From Negativicutes bacterium (GTDB taxonomy: Bacteria > Bacillota_C > Negativicutes > Sporomusales_B > JARLHX01): 64,000 nucleotides of DNA. The position numbers were made by a program, and so were the translations under genes. Below the pieces are notes generated by a model that ran no database searches, had not been told where the DNA came from, and saw only the letters and a list, made by a program, of their open reading frames with translations. The stretch lies in NCBI GenBank assembly GCA_031292035.1, contig JARLHX010000092.1, positions 62,001-126,000 of the forward strand, in the 5' to 3' direction. Shown in pieces: positions 32,799 to 41,798 of this stretch; positions within the stretch are counted from its first letter, which is position 1, and every line of letters starts with the position of its first letter.

Positions 32799-34241
32799 GT
32801 GAAAGCTTCACAGCTGTTGCCATTGTCTGATGACGATGATATGGATGATATTGTTTCCGCTCTACCGGGGGTCGTGTATCGCGTGGTTGCGAGGCCTTAC
32901 GGACGGGGAATTTTTTCCTTCTTGAGCCGGGGGGCGAAGGAACTTCTCGGGGTTGCTCCCGAGGAGGCGTACCAGGATATCCGGGCCATTGCTACCCATG
33001 TTCATCCCGAGGACCGCAGGCGTTACCGCGAATCGGTCTCAGCCGCGGTAAAACGGACCGATGTCTGGTGCTTCGATTTTCGGGTGCGGCTCCCGGATGG
33101 TGGCGAAAAGTGGGTGCAAAGCACCGCTAAGCCCCAGCGGCGTACCGGCGGCACTGTCGAATGGACCGGGATGCTGCTGGATATTACCGGTCGCAAGCGG
33201 GTAGAAGCCGATTTGAGACGTCTGGGCGCTCAGGATGAGCTGACCGGACTCTATAACCGCTCGTTTTTTGAAACCGTTCTTCGCCGCGACAACCAAAAGT
33301 TCGCCGGCGCCCTTATTGTTTTTGATATTGACGGGCTGAAGCGGATCAATGTCGCTTTTGGCTACGCCGCCGGGGACAAGCTGCTGGTGGCGGCGGCCGA
33401 CATCATAAAGTTGTCTTTGCGGGACGGCGATATTGCCGCCCGGATCGGCGGCGACGAGTTTATCGCTTTGCTGCCCGGGGCGTCCGAAGGGGAGGCCGGG
33501 AAAATCGCCCGTGCCATCCGTGAAGGGATTGTGAGCCACGGCCTGGCTCATCTTAGGGTTCCTTTCAGTGTTGCTGTCGGCGTGGCTGTTGCCGGCAAAG
33601 AAGGATCATCCCTCCTCGATGCCTGCAAGGCCGCCGAAGAAAGCATGGGCCGGGAAAAACTGCATCACGCCGCCAGTGTGCGCAGCAATACCGTTCAGGC
33701 GCTGGGCAAGGCTCTGGAGGCCAGGGATTATTCGACCGAAGGTCATGCGTCCAGGCTGCAGGGCATGGCGCTGATGCTGGCCATGGCGGCCGAGCTGCCT
33801 GAAGACAAGTTTGGCGATCTGCGCCTTTTGGCGCTATTTCATGATATCGGCAAGGTGGCCATCCCGGATGACATCTTGTTTAAGCCCGGACCGCTGACCG
33901 ATGAGGAACGGGTGAAGATGCGCAATCACTGCGAGATCGGCCATCGTATGGCCTCTGGCCTGCCTGATCTGGCACCGATCGCGGAATGGATTCTCAAGCA
34001 TCATGAATGGTGGAATGGCGACGGCTATCCCCTGGGGCTCTCGGGTGGGGAGATTCCGCTGGAATGCCGGATCATTGCCATCGTCGACGCCTATGACGCC
34101 ATGATCAACGAACGACCTTACCGGTCGGCGATGAGTCACCGCGAGGCGATCGCCGAACTCAGGCGCCATTCCGGCTGCCAGTTCGACGCCCTCTTGGTGG
34201 ACCGCTTCGTCAACCTTGTCGAGGGAAGGGCCCAACACTAA
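32799..34241 (+). CDS. PAS-GGDEF-HD-GYP bifunctional cyclic-di-GMP enzyme
   Basis: Encodes 480 residues. PAS at ~15-135 (LPGVVYRVVARPYGRGIFSFLS; second half with WVQSTAKPQRR). GGDEF at ~140-290 with DELTGLYNRSFFE and intact RIGGDEFIALL. HD-GYP at ~300-475 with LLALFHDIGKVAIPD and HHEWWNGDGYPLGLSGGEIP. Both catalytic motifs look complete, so it could make and degrade cyclic-di-GMP, with PAS choosing between them. Starts at GTG after AGGAGGAG. Monocistronic, with tandem Spo0A-like boxes upstream. Confidence 0.94.
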   Translation: MKASQLLPLSDDDDMDDIVSALPGVVYRVVARPYGRGIFSFLSRGAKELLGVAPEEAYQDIRAIATHVHPEDRRRYRESVSAAVKRTDVWCFDFRVRLPDGGEKWVQSTAKPQRRTGGTVEWTGMLLDITGRKRVEADLRRLGAQDELTGLYNRSFFETVLRRDNQKFAGALIVFDIDGLKRINVAFGYAAGDKLLVAAADIIKLSLRDGDIAARIGGDEFIALLPGASEGEAGKIARAIREGIVSHGLAHLRVPFSVAVGVAVAGKEGSSLLDACKAAEESMGREKLHHAASVRSNTVQALGKALEARDYSTEGHASRLQGMALMLAMAAELPEDKFGDLRLLALFHDIGKVAIPDDILFKPGPLTDEERVKMRNHCEIGHRMASGLPDLAPIAEWILKHHEWWNGDGYPLGLSGGEIPLECRIIAIVDAYDAMINERPYRSAMSHREAIAELRRHSGCQFDALLVDRFVNLVEGRAQH

Positions 34242-34252
34242 TTTTTGAGGTA

Positions 34253-34278
34253 AAAACCGCCGTTATGGCGGTTTTTTT
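34253..34278 (+). terminator. Terminator after the PAS-GGDEF-HD-GYP gene
   Basis: AAAACCGCC / GGCGGTTTT stem, loop GTTAT, seven T. Confidence 0.9.
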
Positions 34279-34391
34279 CGTTTTTAGCCGCAGGTAATAT
34301 ATTTGCCGTCAAGCAGGATTTTGCTGGAAGAATGCGGAAACGATTTTCAGAATGTCAAAAAAAGCCAATACAGAAGGGGGAATGAGGGAAG

Positions 34392-35633
34392 ATGGAATCA
34401 AGGTGGCTGAGAATTGGCGGCACGCTGATGGTTGGGTTGTTTGTGGCTTATCTCGACCGGATCAATCTGTCGGTGGGCTTGCCTGCGGTGGCCAAGGACC
34501 TGGGGTTTGCCGGCGCTGATTTTGCCGTGACTTCGAGTTGGGCGCTGACGACCTTCCTCATCGGCTATGCGGTGGCCAATGTCTTTGGCGGCATCCTGAC
34601 CCGGCGGTTCGACCCCAAATGGGTGGCGATCTGGATGCTCATCATCTGGTCGGTGTCAACCATACTCACCGGCTGGGTGACTTCGGTGGCAATGCTTTTG
34701 GTGTGCCGCCTGATCCTGGGGGTCACCGAAGGGGTCTACTGGCCGCAGCAATCGCGCTTCGCCAAAGGCTGGTTTGCGCCGCATGAGCTGACCCGGGCCA
34801 ACAGTATCATCCAGTATTATGGCCAGTTTCTCGCCCTGGCACTGGGGTTCATGATTCTGACGCCGATTTTCGATGCCTTCGGTTGGCAAATGCTCTTTTA
34901 TATTACCGGCGGTATCGGCCTGTTCGTCATGGTGCCGCTATATATCGCAATGTTGAGACCGGAAGCCGAGGCACCCTTTATGGAGCAGAAGGCCGGCCCG
35001 AAAGCACCGCTCACTCTAAAGGCTCTCGGCGGCCCGCCCTTTTTGCTGTTGGTATTCAGCTATATTACCCAGGGGATGCTGTTCTGGGGCATCACCCTGT
35101 GGATTCCCCTGGCGGTGAAGTCGCTGGGCTTTACCGGCACAGCCCAGGCCATCGGCAGCTCACTGCCCTATTTCGCCGCCATCGTTTTGGCGGTTCCGAT
35201 GTCGATTATCAGCGACAAGACCGGAAAACGGGTTTTGGTGGCGTCGCTGGGGCTGTTTATTCCCGGCATTTTGCTGATGCTGCTGCCCCAGGTGGACAGC
35301 GGCTATATGAAGCTGGGGCTGATCACGCTGGCGCTGGGTTACTGGGCCAGCAGCTATACCCCCAACATCTGGTCGATTGTCCAGTCGACTGTCGATCCGG
35401 AGGCGGTGGGACCGGCCTCGGGTATCATCAACGGCCTGGGAGCCGGCGGCGGCGGGACGCTGGCCGGGTTTCTCGTGGGCCTGCTCTATAAATCCACCGG
35501 CTCCTATATGACCGGGTTTGTCGCCCTGGGAGTGCTGGTCATCCTCGGCGGCACCGCGCTGATGACCTACGGCCGGATCAAAGCGGCCGAGGGGGTGCTG
35601 AGGCCAGGCCACGGAGCAGGAAAAACACTGTAA
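34392..35633 (+). CDS. MFS transporter, anion:cation symporter (ACS) type
   Basis: Encodes 413 residues and 12 membrane helices. VAYLDRINLSVGLPAVAKDLGF in TM1 with the D-R-x-N/x-S pattern, and RLILGVTEGVYWPQQSRFAKGWF in TM4-5, are typical of the ACS family, which imports hexuronates, glucarate, phthalate and related organic anions with H+. It is followed 18 bp later by the interrupted amidohydrolase, so the pair probably once took up and hydrolysed the same compound. ATG after GAAGGGGG. Confidence 0.88.
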   Translation: MESRWLRIGGTLMVGLFVAYLDRINLSVGLPAVAKDLGFAGADFAVTSSWALTTFLIGYAVANVFGGILTRRFDPKWVAIWMLIIWSVSTILTGWVTSVAMLLVCRLILGVTEGVYWPQQSRFAKGWFAPHELTRANSIIQYYGQFLALALGFMILTPIFDAFGWQMLFYITGGIGLFVMVPLYIAMLRPEAEAPFMEQKAGPKAPLTLKALGGPPFLLLVFSYITQGMLFWGITLWIPLAVKSLGFTGTAQAIGSSLPYFAAIVLAVPMSIISDKTGKRVLVASLGLFIPGILLMLLPQVDSGYMKLGLITLALGYWASSYTPNIWSIVQSTVDPEAVGPASGIINGLGAGGGGTLAGFLVGLLYKSTGSYMTGFVALGVLVILGGTALMTYGRIKAAEGVLRPGHGAGKTL

Positions 35634-35651
35634 GGCAGAAGGTGAAATGGA

Positions 35652-36794
35652 ATGGAAAAATGCTTGCATATCAAAAATGGGCGGGTGATTGATCCCGCCC
35701 GGAACCTCGACGCGGTCGGCGATGTTTTTGTCCTGGACGGCAAAATTGTTAAAAAGTTGGAGGCTGCCCTGCTGGCGTCAGCTGTCGTGATCGACGCTGC
35801 CGGCTGCCTGGTGGTGCCTGGCCTGATCGATTTTCACGCCCATCTCTTCGGCGGCGGGACAGACGCCGGCATACCGCCCGATCTGGCTCTCTTGCCCTAT
35901 GGGGTGACCACTGCGGTGGATGGCGGCAGCACCGGCAGCGCCAACTATGAGAGCTTTTACCGCAGCATTGTCGCCACCAGTCTGGTGCGTGTCAAGACCT
36001 TTCTCAATATCGCACCAGCCGGTCTGACGACAGGCCGGCACGACGAGGTGCTTGACCCCAAAGTCATCGACCGGGATAAGACGGCCCAGCTGTTCGCCCA
36101 GTACCCAAGCAATCTCATCGGCCTCAAGGTCCGGCAAAGCCGCGGCGTGGTCGGCGATCTGGGGCTCGCCCCCCTCGAAGCGGCGGTGAAACTGGCAGAT
36201 AGTCTGGGCTGCCCGGTGGCGGTGCACAGCACCGATCCGCCTGGCTCGAATGATGAGCTGTTAGCTCTCTTGCGTCCCGGCGATATCTTCGTTCATGTTT
36301 ATCACGGGGTGGGCAACACCATTATCGGCGGCGACGGCAAGGTCCTGCCGGCGGTGCGGTCGGCAAGACAGCGCGGCGTTTAATTCGACGCCGCCAACGG
36401 CCGCAGCCACTTTTCTTTCGTCACCGCCTGCGCCGCCCTGGCGGACGGCTTTGCGCCCGATATTATCAGCTCCGATTTGACCACCCTGACGTGGGGTAAG
36501 CCGCCGGTTTTCGCCCTGCCCTATGTCATTTCCAAGTATCTAAGCCTGGGGTTGCCGCTCACACAGGCGCTGGCGGCCTGCACGTCCGTTCCGGCCCGCA
36601 TCCTGGGGTTGGCGGACACCATCGGGACGCTGGCTCCTGGTGCCGACGCCGATATTGCCCTCTTTCGCCTGGCGGAGCAGCCGGTCGAATTTGCCGACGC
36701 CCAGGGGCAAACCCGCTCAGGCGGGCTGCTGCTGAAACCCCAAGCCACCATCCGGGCCGGTAGCATCGTTTACCGCAGCTTTGATAATCTATAG
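35652..36794 (+). pseudogene. Amidohydrolase/deacetylase-family metallohydrolase broken by one in-frame TAA
   Basis: One continuous frame of 381 codons is interrupted only by TAA at 36381-36383 (codon 244). Before it: IDFHAHLFGGG (HxH metal site), the Lys candidate in NLIGLKVRQSRG, VHSTDPPGS and HVYHGVGNTIIGGDGKV. After it, in the same frame: FDAANGRSHFSF, IISSDLTTLTWG (metal Asp), LPLTQALAACTSVPARILGL and GADADIALF. Family members usually read R-G-V-[I/L]-F-D here, so a Leu TTA to TAA change fits. The upstream product would lack the last metal ligand. Either a recent nonsense mutation or a sequencing error. Confidence 0.85.
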
Positions 36795-36800
36795 AAAAAA

Positions 36801-36843
36801 ACAAGACCGGCAAGTCTCGCGCGAGACTTCCGGCCTTGTTTTC
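36801..36843. terminator. Terminator between the amidohydrolase and the GntR fusion gene
   Basis: AAGTCTCG-CG-CGAGACTT core with outer ACAAG / CTTGT and CCGG / CCGG pairs and four T. Convergent genes share it. Confidence 0.8.
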
Positions 36844-36856
36844 ATTATCCCGGCTG

Positions 36857-38518
36857 CTAGCCGAGGTTGATCCAACCGCGGTAAACCATTCCCCGGCTGA
36901 CGTCCAGGGTCACCTGCTCGTCCTCCAAAAGAAGATCGGTGGCATCGGTGGCGCCGACGATGACCGGTTTACCCAGCGACAGACAGGCGATGGCGGCGTG
37001 GGAGGAGAGCCCGCCTTCTTCTACCACCAGGGCGGCGGCCTGTTCGATGAGTTTGACATGGCTGGCTTCGGTGGCCGGCAGGACGAGGATCCGGTCGGTC
37101 AGCGACTTGCTTTTATTATGAAGCGATTTGATGATGCTGACCCGGCCGCTGATGATGCCGCTGCCTATGCCCTGGCCCCTCAGGATGATGTCGCCGACTA
37201 CGGCGAGGGTCACGGCGTTGGGGGAGTTGGGAATGTCCATGCCACTGGTGACGCCGACGACGATGTCACCGTCGCTCAGGAGGCCGGAACGCAGGGCGGC
37301 GCGGATGGCGGCGTCGATGTTATCCTCCTGGCGGGTCACCCGTTGGGTTAAAAGGGGAACAACGCCCCAGACCAGTTTGAGCTGGCGGGCGATGCGGGGA
37401 TCGGGAGTAATGGCCAGCACCGGCACCGCCGGGCGGAATTTGGAAAGCAGACGGGGGATGGCGCCGGTTTCACTGGGGATGACGAGGGCGACGGCTTTTA
37501 CCGCTGCAACGGCGTGCATGGCGGTGAGACAAAGGCCGTTGGCTAGGGGACTGGCTACCACCCGTCCGAGGCGCTGGTCGCTGCCGGCTGTCTTTTCCTC
37601 GATGTCCCGGGCTTTTTGGCGCAGACGCCCGATGAGATCAGTCAAGTGGTCGGGGGCAGCCATGGCCGAGAGGACGGCCACACCGTCAAATTGCCAGTGA
37701 CTGGCCAAAGCGGCTGTCTCGCCCTGGTGGCTGGCGTTGGCCTTAAGATCGGCGGCTGCCGCAGCCAGCAGGATGATCTTGTCGGTGGCCGCTCCCTGGC
37801 GCATGATGGTTGCGAGGATATCGCGGGAGCGGGCGTTGTCAGGGGGGAAATCAATGATCGCACCGTCGGCGGCTCTTAAGATATTTTCGCTGCCGGCGGG
37901 GGTGGTAATCCAGGCGAAGATTGGCGTGGTCTCGCCCTGTTCTTCGATGATCCGGCGGGTTTCCAAAATCATATCGGTCGCTGCTCCCGGACCGACAATC
38001 ATGGCGTCGCAGTTGGCGCTGACAGCCATGGCGATGGCCGCCGGCGCGTCGGCACCCGGGGCCACGGACGCTAAAATGGGCAGGGTGATCCCCAGGTCGT
38101 TGGCGGCCTGGCGGACAGCCCTGAGATGCTTGCTCCAGAGGCCGGGATCAGCGGTGGAGAGGATGACGCCGTCGGCACCTGCCGCCAGGAGGCGCCTGTA
38201 GGCGGCGATGTTCCAGGTTTCGTCAGCCGCCACGAGGATCTTCAGCGAGCAGCGGGTATTGCTGTCTTTGACCAGCTCGGCCTGGTTGCCGATCAGATAG
38301 TAGCCGCTCCCGCTCCTGGCTTCGACCACACCGGCGTAGGTCAGGGCCGCCAGAGCCTCGCGCACCGAGGAGCGCCCGGCGGCGAACCGCTGGCAGAGCT
38401 CTTTCTCGCTGGGCAGTTTTTCGCCGGTACGGTAGCGTCCGCCGTCGATTTCTTTGCGCAGTTGCTCGATAATGGCAGGGTAGCCTTTGGTTGACGGCTT
38501 GGTGCCGTTTAGTGTCAA
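36857..38518 (-). CDS. GntR-type regulator fused to a degenerate pyruvate kinase and PEP-utiliser domain
   Basis: Encodes 553 residues. 11-77: FadR-like GntR winged helix (LPSEKELCQRFAAGRSSVRE). 91-310: pyruvate-kinase-like barrel without the B domain and without catalytic residues; the KIEN lysine and metal Glu align to W203 and T205 (FAWITTPAGSENI), and the RGD-type metal Asp region reads DFPPDN. 322-443: well-kept pyruvate-kinase C-terminal (allosteric) domain (FRPAVPVLAITPDPRIARQLKLVWG). 448-548: PEP-utilising swivelling domain with the phosphorylatable His, H507, in EEGGLSSHAAIA. It is probably a DNA-binding sensor of PEP or a sugar phosphate. It faces pckA across 245 bp, which makes pckA the likely target. 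Start is TTG after AAGGGGG. Confidence 0.85.
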   Translation of the reverse strand: MTLNGTKPSTKGYPAIIEQLRKEIDGGRYRTGEKLPSEKELCQRFAAGRSSVREALAALTYAGVVEARSGSGYYLIGNQAELVKDSNTRCSLKILVAADETWNIAAYRRLLAAGADGVILSTADPGLWSKHLRAVRQAANDLGITLPILASVAPGADAPAAIAMAVSANCDAMIVGPGAATDMILETRRIIEEQGETTPIFAWITTPAGSENILRAADGAIIDFPPDNARSRDILATIMRQGAATDKIILLAAAAADLKANASHQGETAALASHWQFDGVAVLSAMAAPDHLTDLIGRLRQKARDIEEKTAGSDQRLGRVVASPLANGLCLTAMHAVAAVKAVALVIPSETGAIPRLLSKFRPAVPVLAITPDPRIARQLKLVWGVVPLLTQRVTRQEDNIDAAIRAALRSGLLSDGDIVVGVTSGMDIPNSPNAVTLAVVGDIILRGQGIGSGIISGRVSIIKSLHNKSKSLTDRILVLPATEASHVKLIEQAAALVVEEGGLSSHAAIACLSLGKPVIVGATDATDLLLEDEQVTLDVSRGMVYRGWINLG

Positions 38519-38638
38519 GTTGATTCCCCCTTGGGACGATGTAGTGACATTTTTATTCTAACTATATCATATTTTTGCCAGCTTCGGATGGGGGCATAAT
38601 AAGCTAAAAGAAAATTTTGAAAATAAATTAGCGGCCAG

Positions 38639-38667
38639 TTGTGCGCCAATGAATTGAGAGGTATAAT
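38639..38667 (+). promoter_or_regulatory. Promoter of pckA
   Basis: TTGTGC (38639-38644), 17-bp spacer, consensus TATAAT (38662-38667). Predicted start near 38674, just before the palindrome. Confidence 0.6.
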
Positions 38668-38685
38668 AAATTAGGTTGCTAAAAT

Positions 38686-38696
38686 CTGTCAGACAG
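38686..38696 (+). promoter_or_regulatory. Candidate operator of the GntR fusion regulator
   Basis: CTGTC-A-GACAG, a perfect 11-bp palindrome about 12 bp downstream of the predicted pckA start. The TGTC-N-GACA form is common among FadR-type GntR operators. Position suits a roadblock repressor. Confidence 0.5.
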
Positions 38697-38734
38697 GTTG
38701 GACAATTAAGGAGGCATTTTACAAAGTCAACCTG
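38694..38734 (+). promoter_or_regulatory. Leader hairpin of pckA enclosing an extra ribosome-site-like AAGGAGG
   Basis: CAGGTTGGAC (38694-38703) pairs with GTCAACCTG (38726-38734) with one bulged G. The loop contains AAGGAGG, which is too far from the pckA start to serve it. The left arm overlaps the palindrome at 38686-38696. Confidence 0.4.
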
Positions 38735-38763
38735 ACAAATTCATAGGGCGAGGAGTGATAATT

Positions 38764-40341
38764 ATGGCTTTTGGTGTGCTGAAAGACTTGTTACCCGGCC
38801 ACAGCGGCAAGGCGTTCTACAATCTTACCGTACCAAAATTAGTGGAAGAAGCTATTGTCCGCGGCGAAGGGGCCATGACCGCCAACGGAGCTTTACGGGT
38901 GGTGACCGGAAAATATACCGGCCGGTCGCCAGATGATAAGTTCACCGTAAAGACGCCTGAACTGAATGACATTTGGTGGCAAAACAACAAGACAATCAGC
39001 GAGAAGGTTTTCGATGGCCTGTATAATAAGGTCATTGCTCACCTTCAGAACAAGGATTTATTTATTTTCGAAGGCTGTGCCGGGGCTGATCCCGATTATG
39101 CCGTTCCGGTACGAATCATTAATGAGTTTGCATGGCAAAATATTTTTGTACGCCAAATGTTTGTCAGACCGGATGCGGTCACCCCCCCGGAGCGGCCGGG
39201 ATTTACAGTAATCGGCGCACCGGGCTGCATCGCTGATCCGGCGGTGGACGGCACCTTTTCAGAGGCCTTTGTGGTTGTTAATTTCGCCAAACGGCTGATC
39301 CTGGTGGGTGGCAGTCATTACGCCGGGGAAATGAAAAAATCGATCTTCTCTGTCATGAACTATCTGATGCCCAAGCAGGGCATCCTGTCGATGCACTGTT
39401 CGGCCAACAAGGGAGCTGACGGCGATACCGCCCTGTTTTTCGGTCTTTCCGGCACAGGAAAGACGTCGCTTTCCGCCGATCCCGACCGTCAGTTGATCGG
39501 CGACGACGAGCATTGCTGGAGCGACAGCGGTATTTTCAATGTGGAGGGCGGCTGCTACGCCAAGTGCGTCAAGCTGACCCGTGAGAATGAGCCTCAGATA
39601 TGGGACGCCATCAAGTTCGGCAGTGTTCTGGAAAATGTCGTCATGAACGAGGAAACCCGCGAAGTGGATTATGATGACGAGTCGCTTACCGAGAATACCC
39701 GGGCGGCTTATCCCATTGACTATATACCAGGCAGCGTCTATCCCGGCGTAGGCCGGCATCCCAGCACCATCGTGTTTTTGACCGCAGATGCCTTCGGCGT
39801 CCTGCCGCCCATCGCCAAACTGAGTCCCGAGCAGGCGATGTATTATTTCATGTCCGGCTATACCAGCAAGCTGGCTGGCACCGAACGCGGAATCACCGAA
39901 CCGCAGGCCACGTTTTCCTCCTGCTTCGGCGCACCGTTTTTGCCGCTGCCGCCGCTGGTGTACGCCAATCTCCTGAAAGAGAAGATTTCCAAACACAACA
40001 CCCGGGTCTTCCTGATCAACACCGGTTGGCAGGGCGGGGCCTACGGGGTGGGCAAGCGGATCAGCATTCAGTACACGCGGAGGATGGTGGCTGCTGCCAT
40101 TAACGGCGACCTTGATTTTGCCGAGTATGTCACCCATCCGATTTTCAACCTGGCCATTCCTGCCAAGTGTCCCGGGGTGCCGGACGCCATCCTGATGCCC
40201 CAGAGCACCTGGAGCGATCAGACAGCCTATGAAAAGCAGGCCGAGCGGCTGGCAGGCATGTTCCATAAGAATTTTGCCAAGTTCCCTGATATGCCACAAG
40301 AGGTGGTTCATTCCGGGCCTTTCCAATTAGCATTGGTTTAG
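38764..40341 (+). CDS. pckA: Phosphoenolpyruvate carboxykinase (ATP)
   Basis: Encodes 525 residues, normal for ATP-type PEPCK. It interconverts oxaloacetate + ATP with PEP + CO2 + ADP and controls entry to gluconeogenesis, or fermentative CO2 fixation. Motifs: substrate Arg region [19 protein letters not shown]-like [19 protein letters not shown], kinase-1a P-loop [13 protein letters not shown], metal-site DDEHCWSD and [16 protein letters not shown] 38764 is chosen because GGGCGAGGAG lies 8 nt upstream; the in-frame GTG at 38755 is the last base of that site. Likely regulated by the divergent GntR fusion. Confidence 0.97.
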   Translation: MAFGVLKDLLPGHSGKAFYNLTVPKLVEEAIVRGEGAMTANGALRVVTGKYTGRSPDDKFTVKTPELNDIWWQNNKTISEKVFDGLYNKVIAHLQNKDLFIFEGCAGADPDYAVPVRIINEFAWQNIFVRQMFVRPDAVTPPERPGFTVIGAPGCIADPAVDGTFSEAFVVVNFAKRLILVGGSHYAGEMKKSIFSVMNYLMPKQGILSMHCSANKGADGDTALFFGLSGTGKTSLSADPDRQLIGDDEHCWSDSGIFNVEGGCYAKCVKLTRENEPQIWDAIKFGSVLENVVMNEETREVDYDDESLTENTRAAYPIDYIPGSVYPGVGRHPSTIVFLTADAFGVLPPIAKLSPEQAMYYFMSGYTSKLAGTERGITEPQATFSSCFGAPFLPLPPLVYANLLKEKISKHNTRVFLINTGWQGGAYGVGKRISIQYTRRMVAAAINGDLDFAEYVTHPIFNLAIPAKCPGVPDAILMPQSTWSDQTAYEKQAERLAGMFHKNFAKFPDMPQEVVHSGPFQLALV

Positions 40342-40541
40342 ATAAAATGGAAGTGCGGTGCAGTCGATTCTGGTGTGAAGGGTGCGTGGTTTGGCGCTCT
40401 TCGCCAGGTCGGCTGCGGCCGTTGTCGCGGGGTGGAGCATTGGAAAGGGGGCTCCGGCGCTAGGACATGGCGGTGAGCCTGTCAGCGCAGCAGGGTCTTT
40501 CGCGGACCGACCCCAAAAAAATCTAGAATGCGGAGGTAATT
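40342..40541 (+). other. Intergenic region between pckA and pfp
   Basis: No gene and no clear terminator. A hairpin GGAGC...GCTCC lies near 40433-40465. The two genes may be partly co-transcribed. Confidence 0.3.
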
Positions 40542-41762
40542 ATGTCACTTGTAGGAAAAGTACTTGTAGCTCAAGGGGGAGGGCCGACTGCGGTTATCAA
40601 CCAGACGTTGGCCGGCATAGTCCTGGAGGCCAGGAAATATCCCCAGGTAACAAAAGTATACGGAGCGGTAAGAGGGGTATCAGGGATCGTCGATGAAGAT
40701 TTTCTCGATCTGACCCAGGAGACGTCCCACAATCTGGAGCAGGTCGCCCTGACGACTTCCTCGGCATTGTTATCAACGCGCGCCAAGCCGGACAGCAAGT
40801 TCTGCCACGAGATTTTCAAAGTTTTGATGGCTCACGACATCCGTTATTTCTTTTATATTGGCGGCAACGACTCCTCCGACACGGTGCGCATCGTCAGCGA
40901 GGAAGCCAAGAAGGCCAACTATGAAATGAGAGCCATTCATGTTCCCAAAACCATTGATAACGACCTGGTATGTAACGACCATACTCCGGGCTTTGGCTCG
41001 GCGGCCCGGTTCGTCGCCCAGGCTTTCATGGGCATCAATCTCGATGTCCGGGCGCTGAGCGGTGTGTATGTCGGTGTGGTGATGGGCCGCAACGCCGGCT
41101 TTTTGACGGCCGCTTCCTCGATCGCCCAAAAATATCCTGATGACGGTCCCCATCTCATCTACCTGCCGGAGCGCCAATTCTCAATGGATTCCTTCCTGGC
41201 TGACGTCAAAAGGACCTATGACAAGCAAGGAAAGTGCATTGTGGCCATCTCCGAAGGGGTGTCTGACGCCACCGGGACGCCGATCATCGCTTCACTTCGC
41301 AAACATTGCGAAACCGACGCCCATGGCAATCTCACATTGTCCGGAACCGGCGCCCTGGGTGACGCGCTTGCTGAACAAATAAAGGACAAACTGGGGATTT
41401 CCCGGGTCCGCAGCGATACCTTCGGTTATCTGCAACGTTCCTTCCTGGGATGCGTCTCTGATGTCGACCAGCATGAAGCCCGCGAAGTGGGCGAACGGGC
41501 GGTCCAGATCGCCCTGTGGAATGATGCGGACGGCTCGATGACCATTCAGCGTACAGGCTACTATTCGGTGGATTACCGCCTGGTGGAACTGTCCGAAGTG
41601 GCAGCCAAAACCAAGGTGATGCCGGAAGAATTCATCAATAAGGAAGGCAACCATATCACTGACGCCTTCAAGTTTTATGTCCGGCCGCTGCTGGGTTCGG
41701 GCCTGCCGTCGGCATCCCAGCTCAGAGCTCCCCGGGTGCCCAAGCTGTTGCGCGTGAAATAA
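40542..41762 (+). CDS. pfp: 6-phosphofructokinase, pyrophosphate-dependent type
   Basis: Encodes 406 residues. The nucleotide/PPi loop reads GGPTAVINQT and YIGGNDSSDT; the Asp after GGN replaces the second Gly of ATP-PFKs (GGDGS) and blocks ATP. HVPKTIDNDL carries the Lys typical of PPi enzymes. GFGSAARFVAQ and VVMGRNAGFLT complete the family pattern. It reversibly phosphorylates fructose 6-phosphate with PPi and so works in both glycolysis and gluconeogenesis, fitting its place after pckA. ATG after GCGGAGG. Probably heads a transcript with hyi and the next gene. Confidence 0.93.
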   Translation: MSLVGKVLVAQGGGPTAVINQTLAGIVLEARKYPQVTKVYGAVRGVSGIVDEDFLDLTQETSHNLEQVALTTSSALLSTRAKPDSKFCHEIFKVLMAHDIRYFFYIGGNDSSDTVRIVSEEAKKANYEMRAIHVPKTIDNDLVCNDHTPGFGSAARFVAQAFMGINLDVRALSGVYVGVVMGRNAGFLTAASSIAQKYPDDGPHLIYLPERQFSMDSFLADVKRTYDKQGKCIVAISEGVSDATGTPIIASLRKHCETDAHGNLTLSGTGALGDALAEQIKDKLGISRVRSDTFGYLQRSFLGCVSDVDQHEAREVGERAVQIALWNDADGSMTIQRTGYYSVDYRLVELSEVAAKTKVMPEEFINKEGNHITDAFKFYVRPLLGSGLPSASQLRAPRVPKLLRVK

Positions 41763-41798
41763 TTTGCCTGTGGGGCAATATAACGGGGAGGTGTGGCG

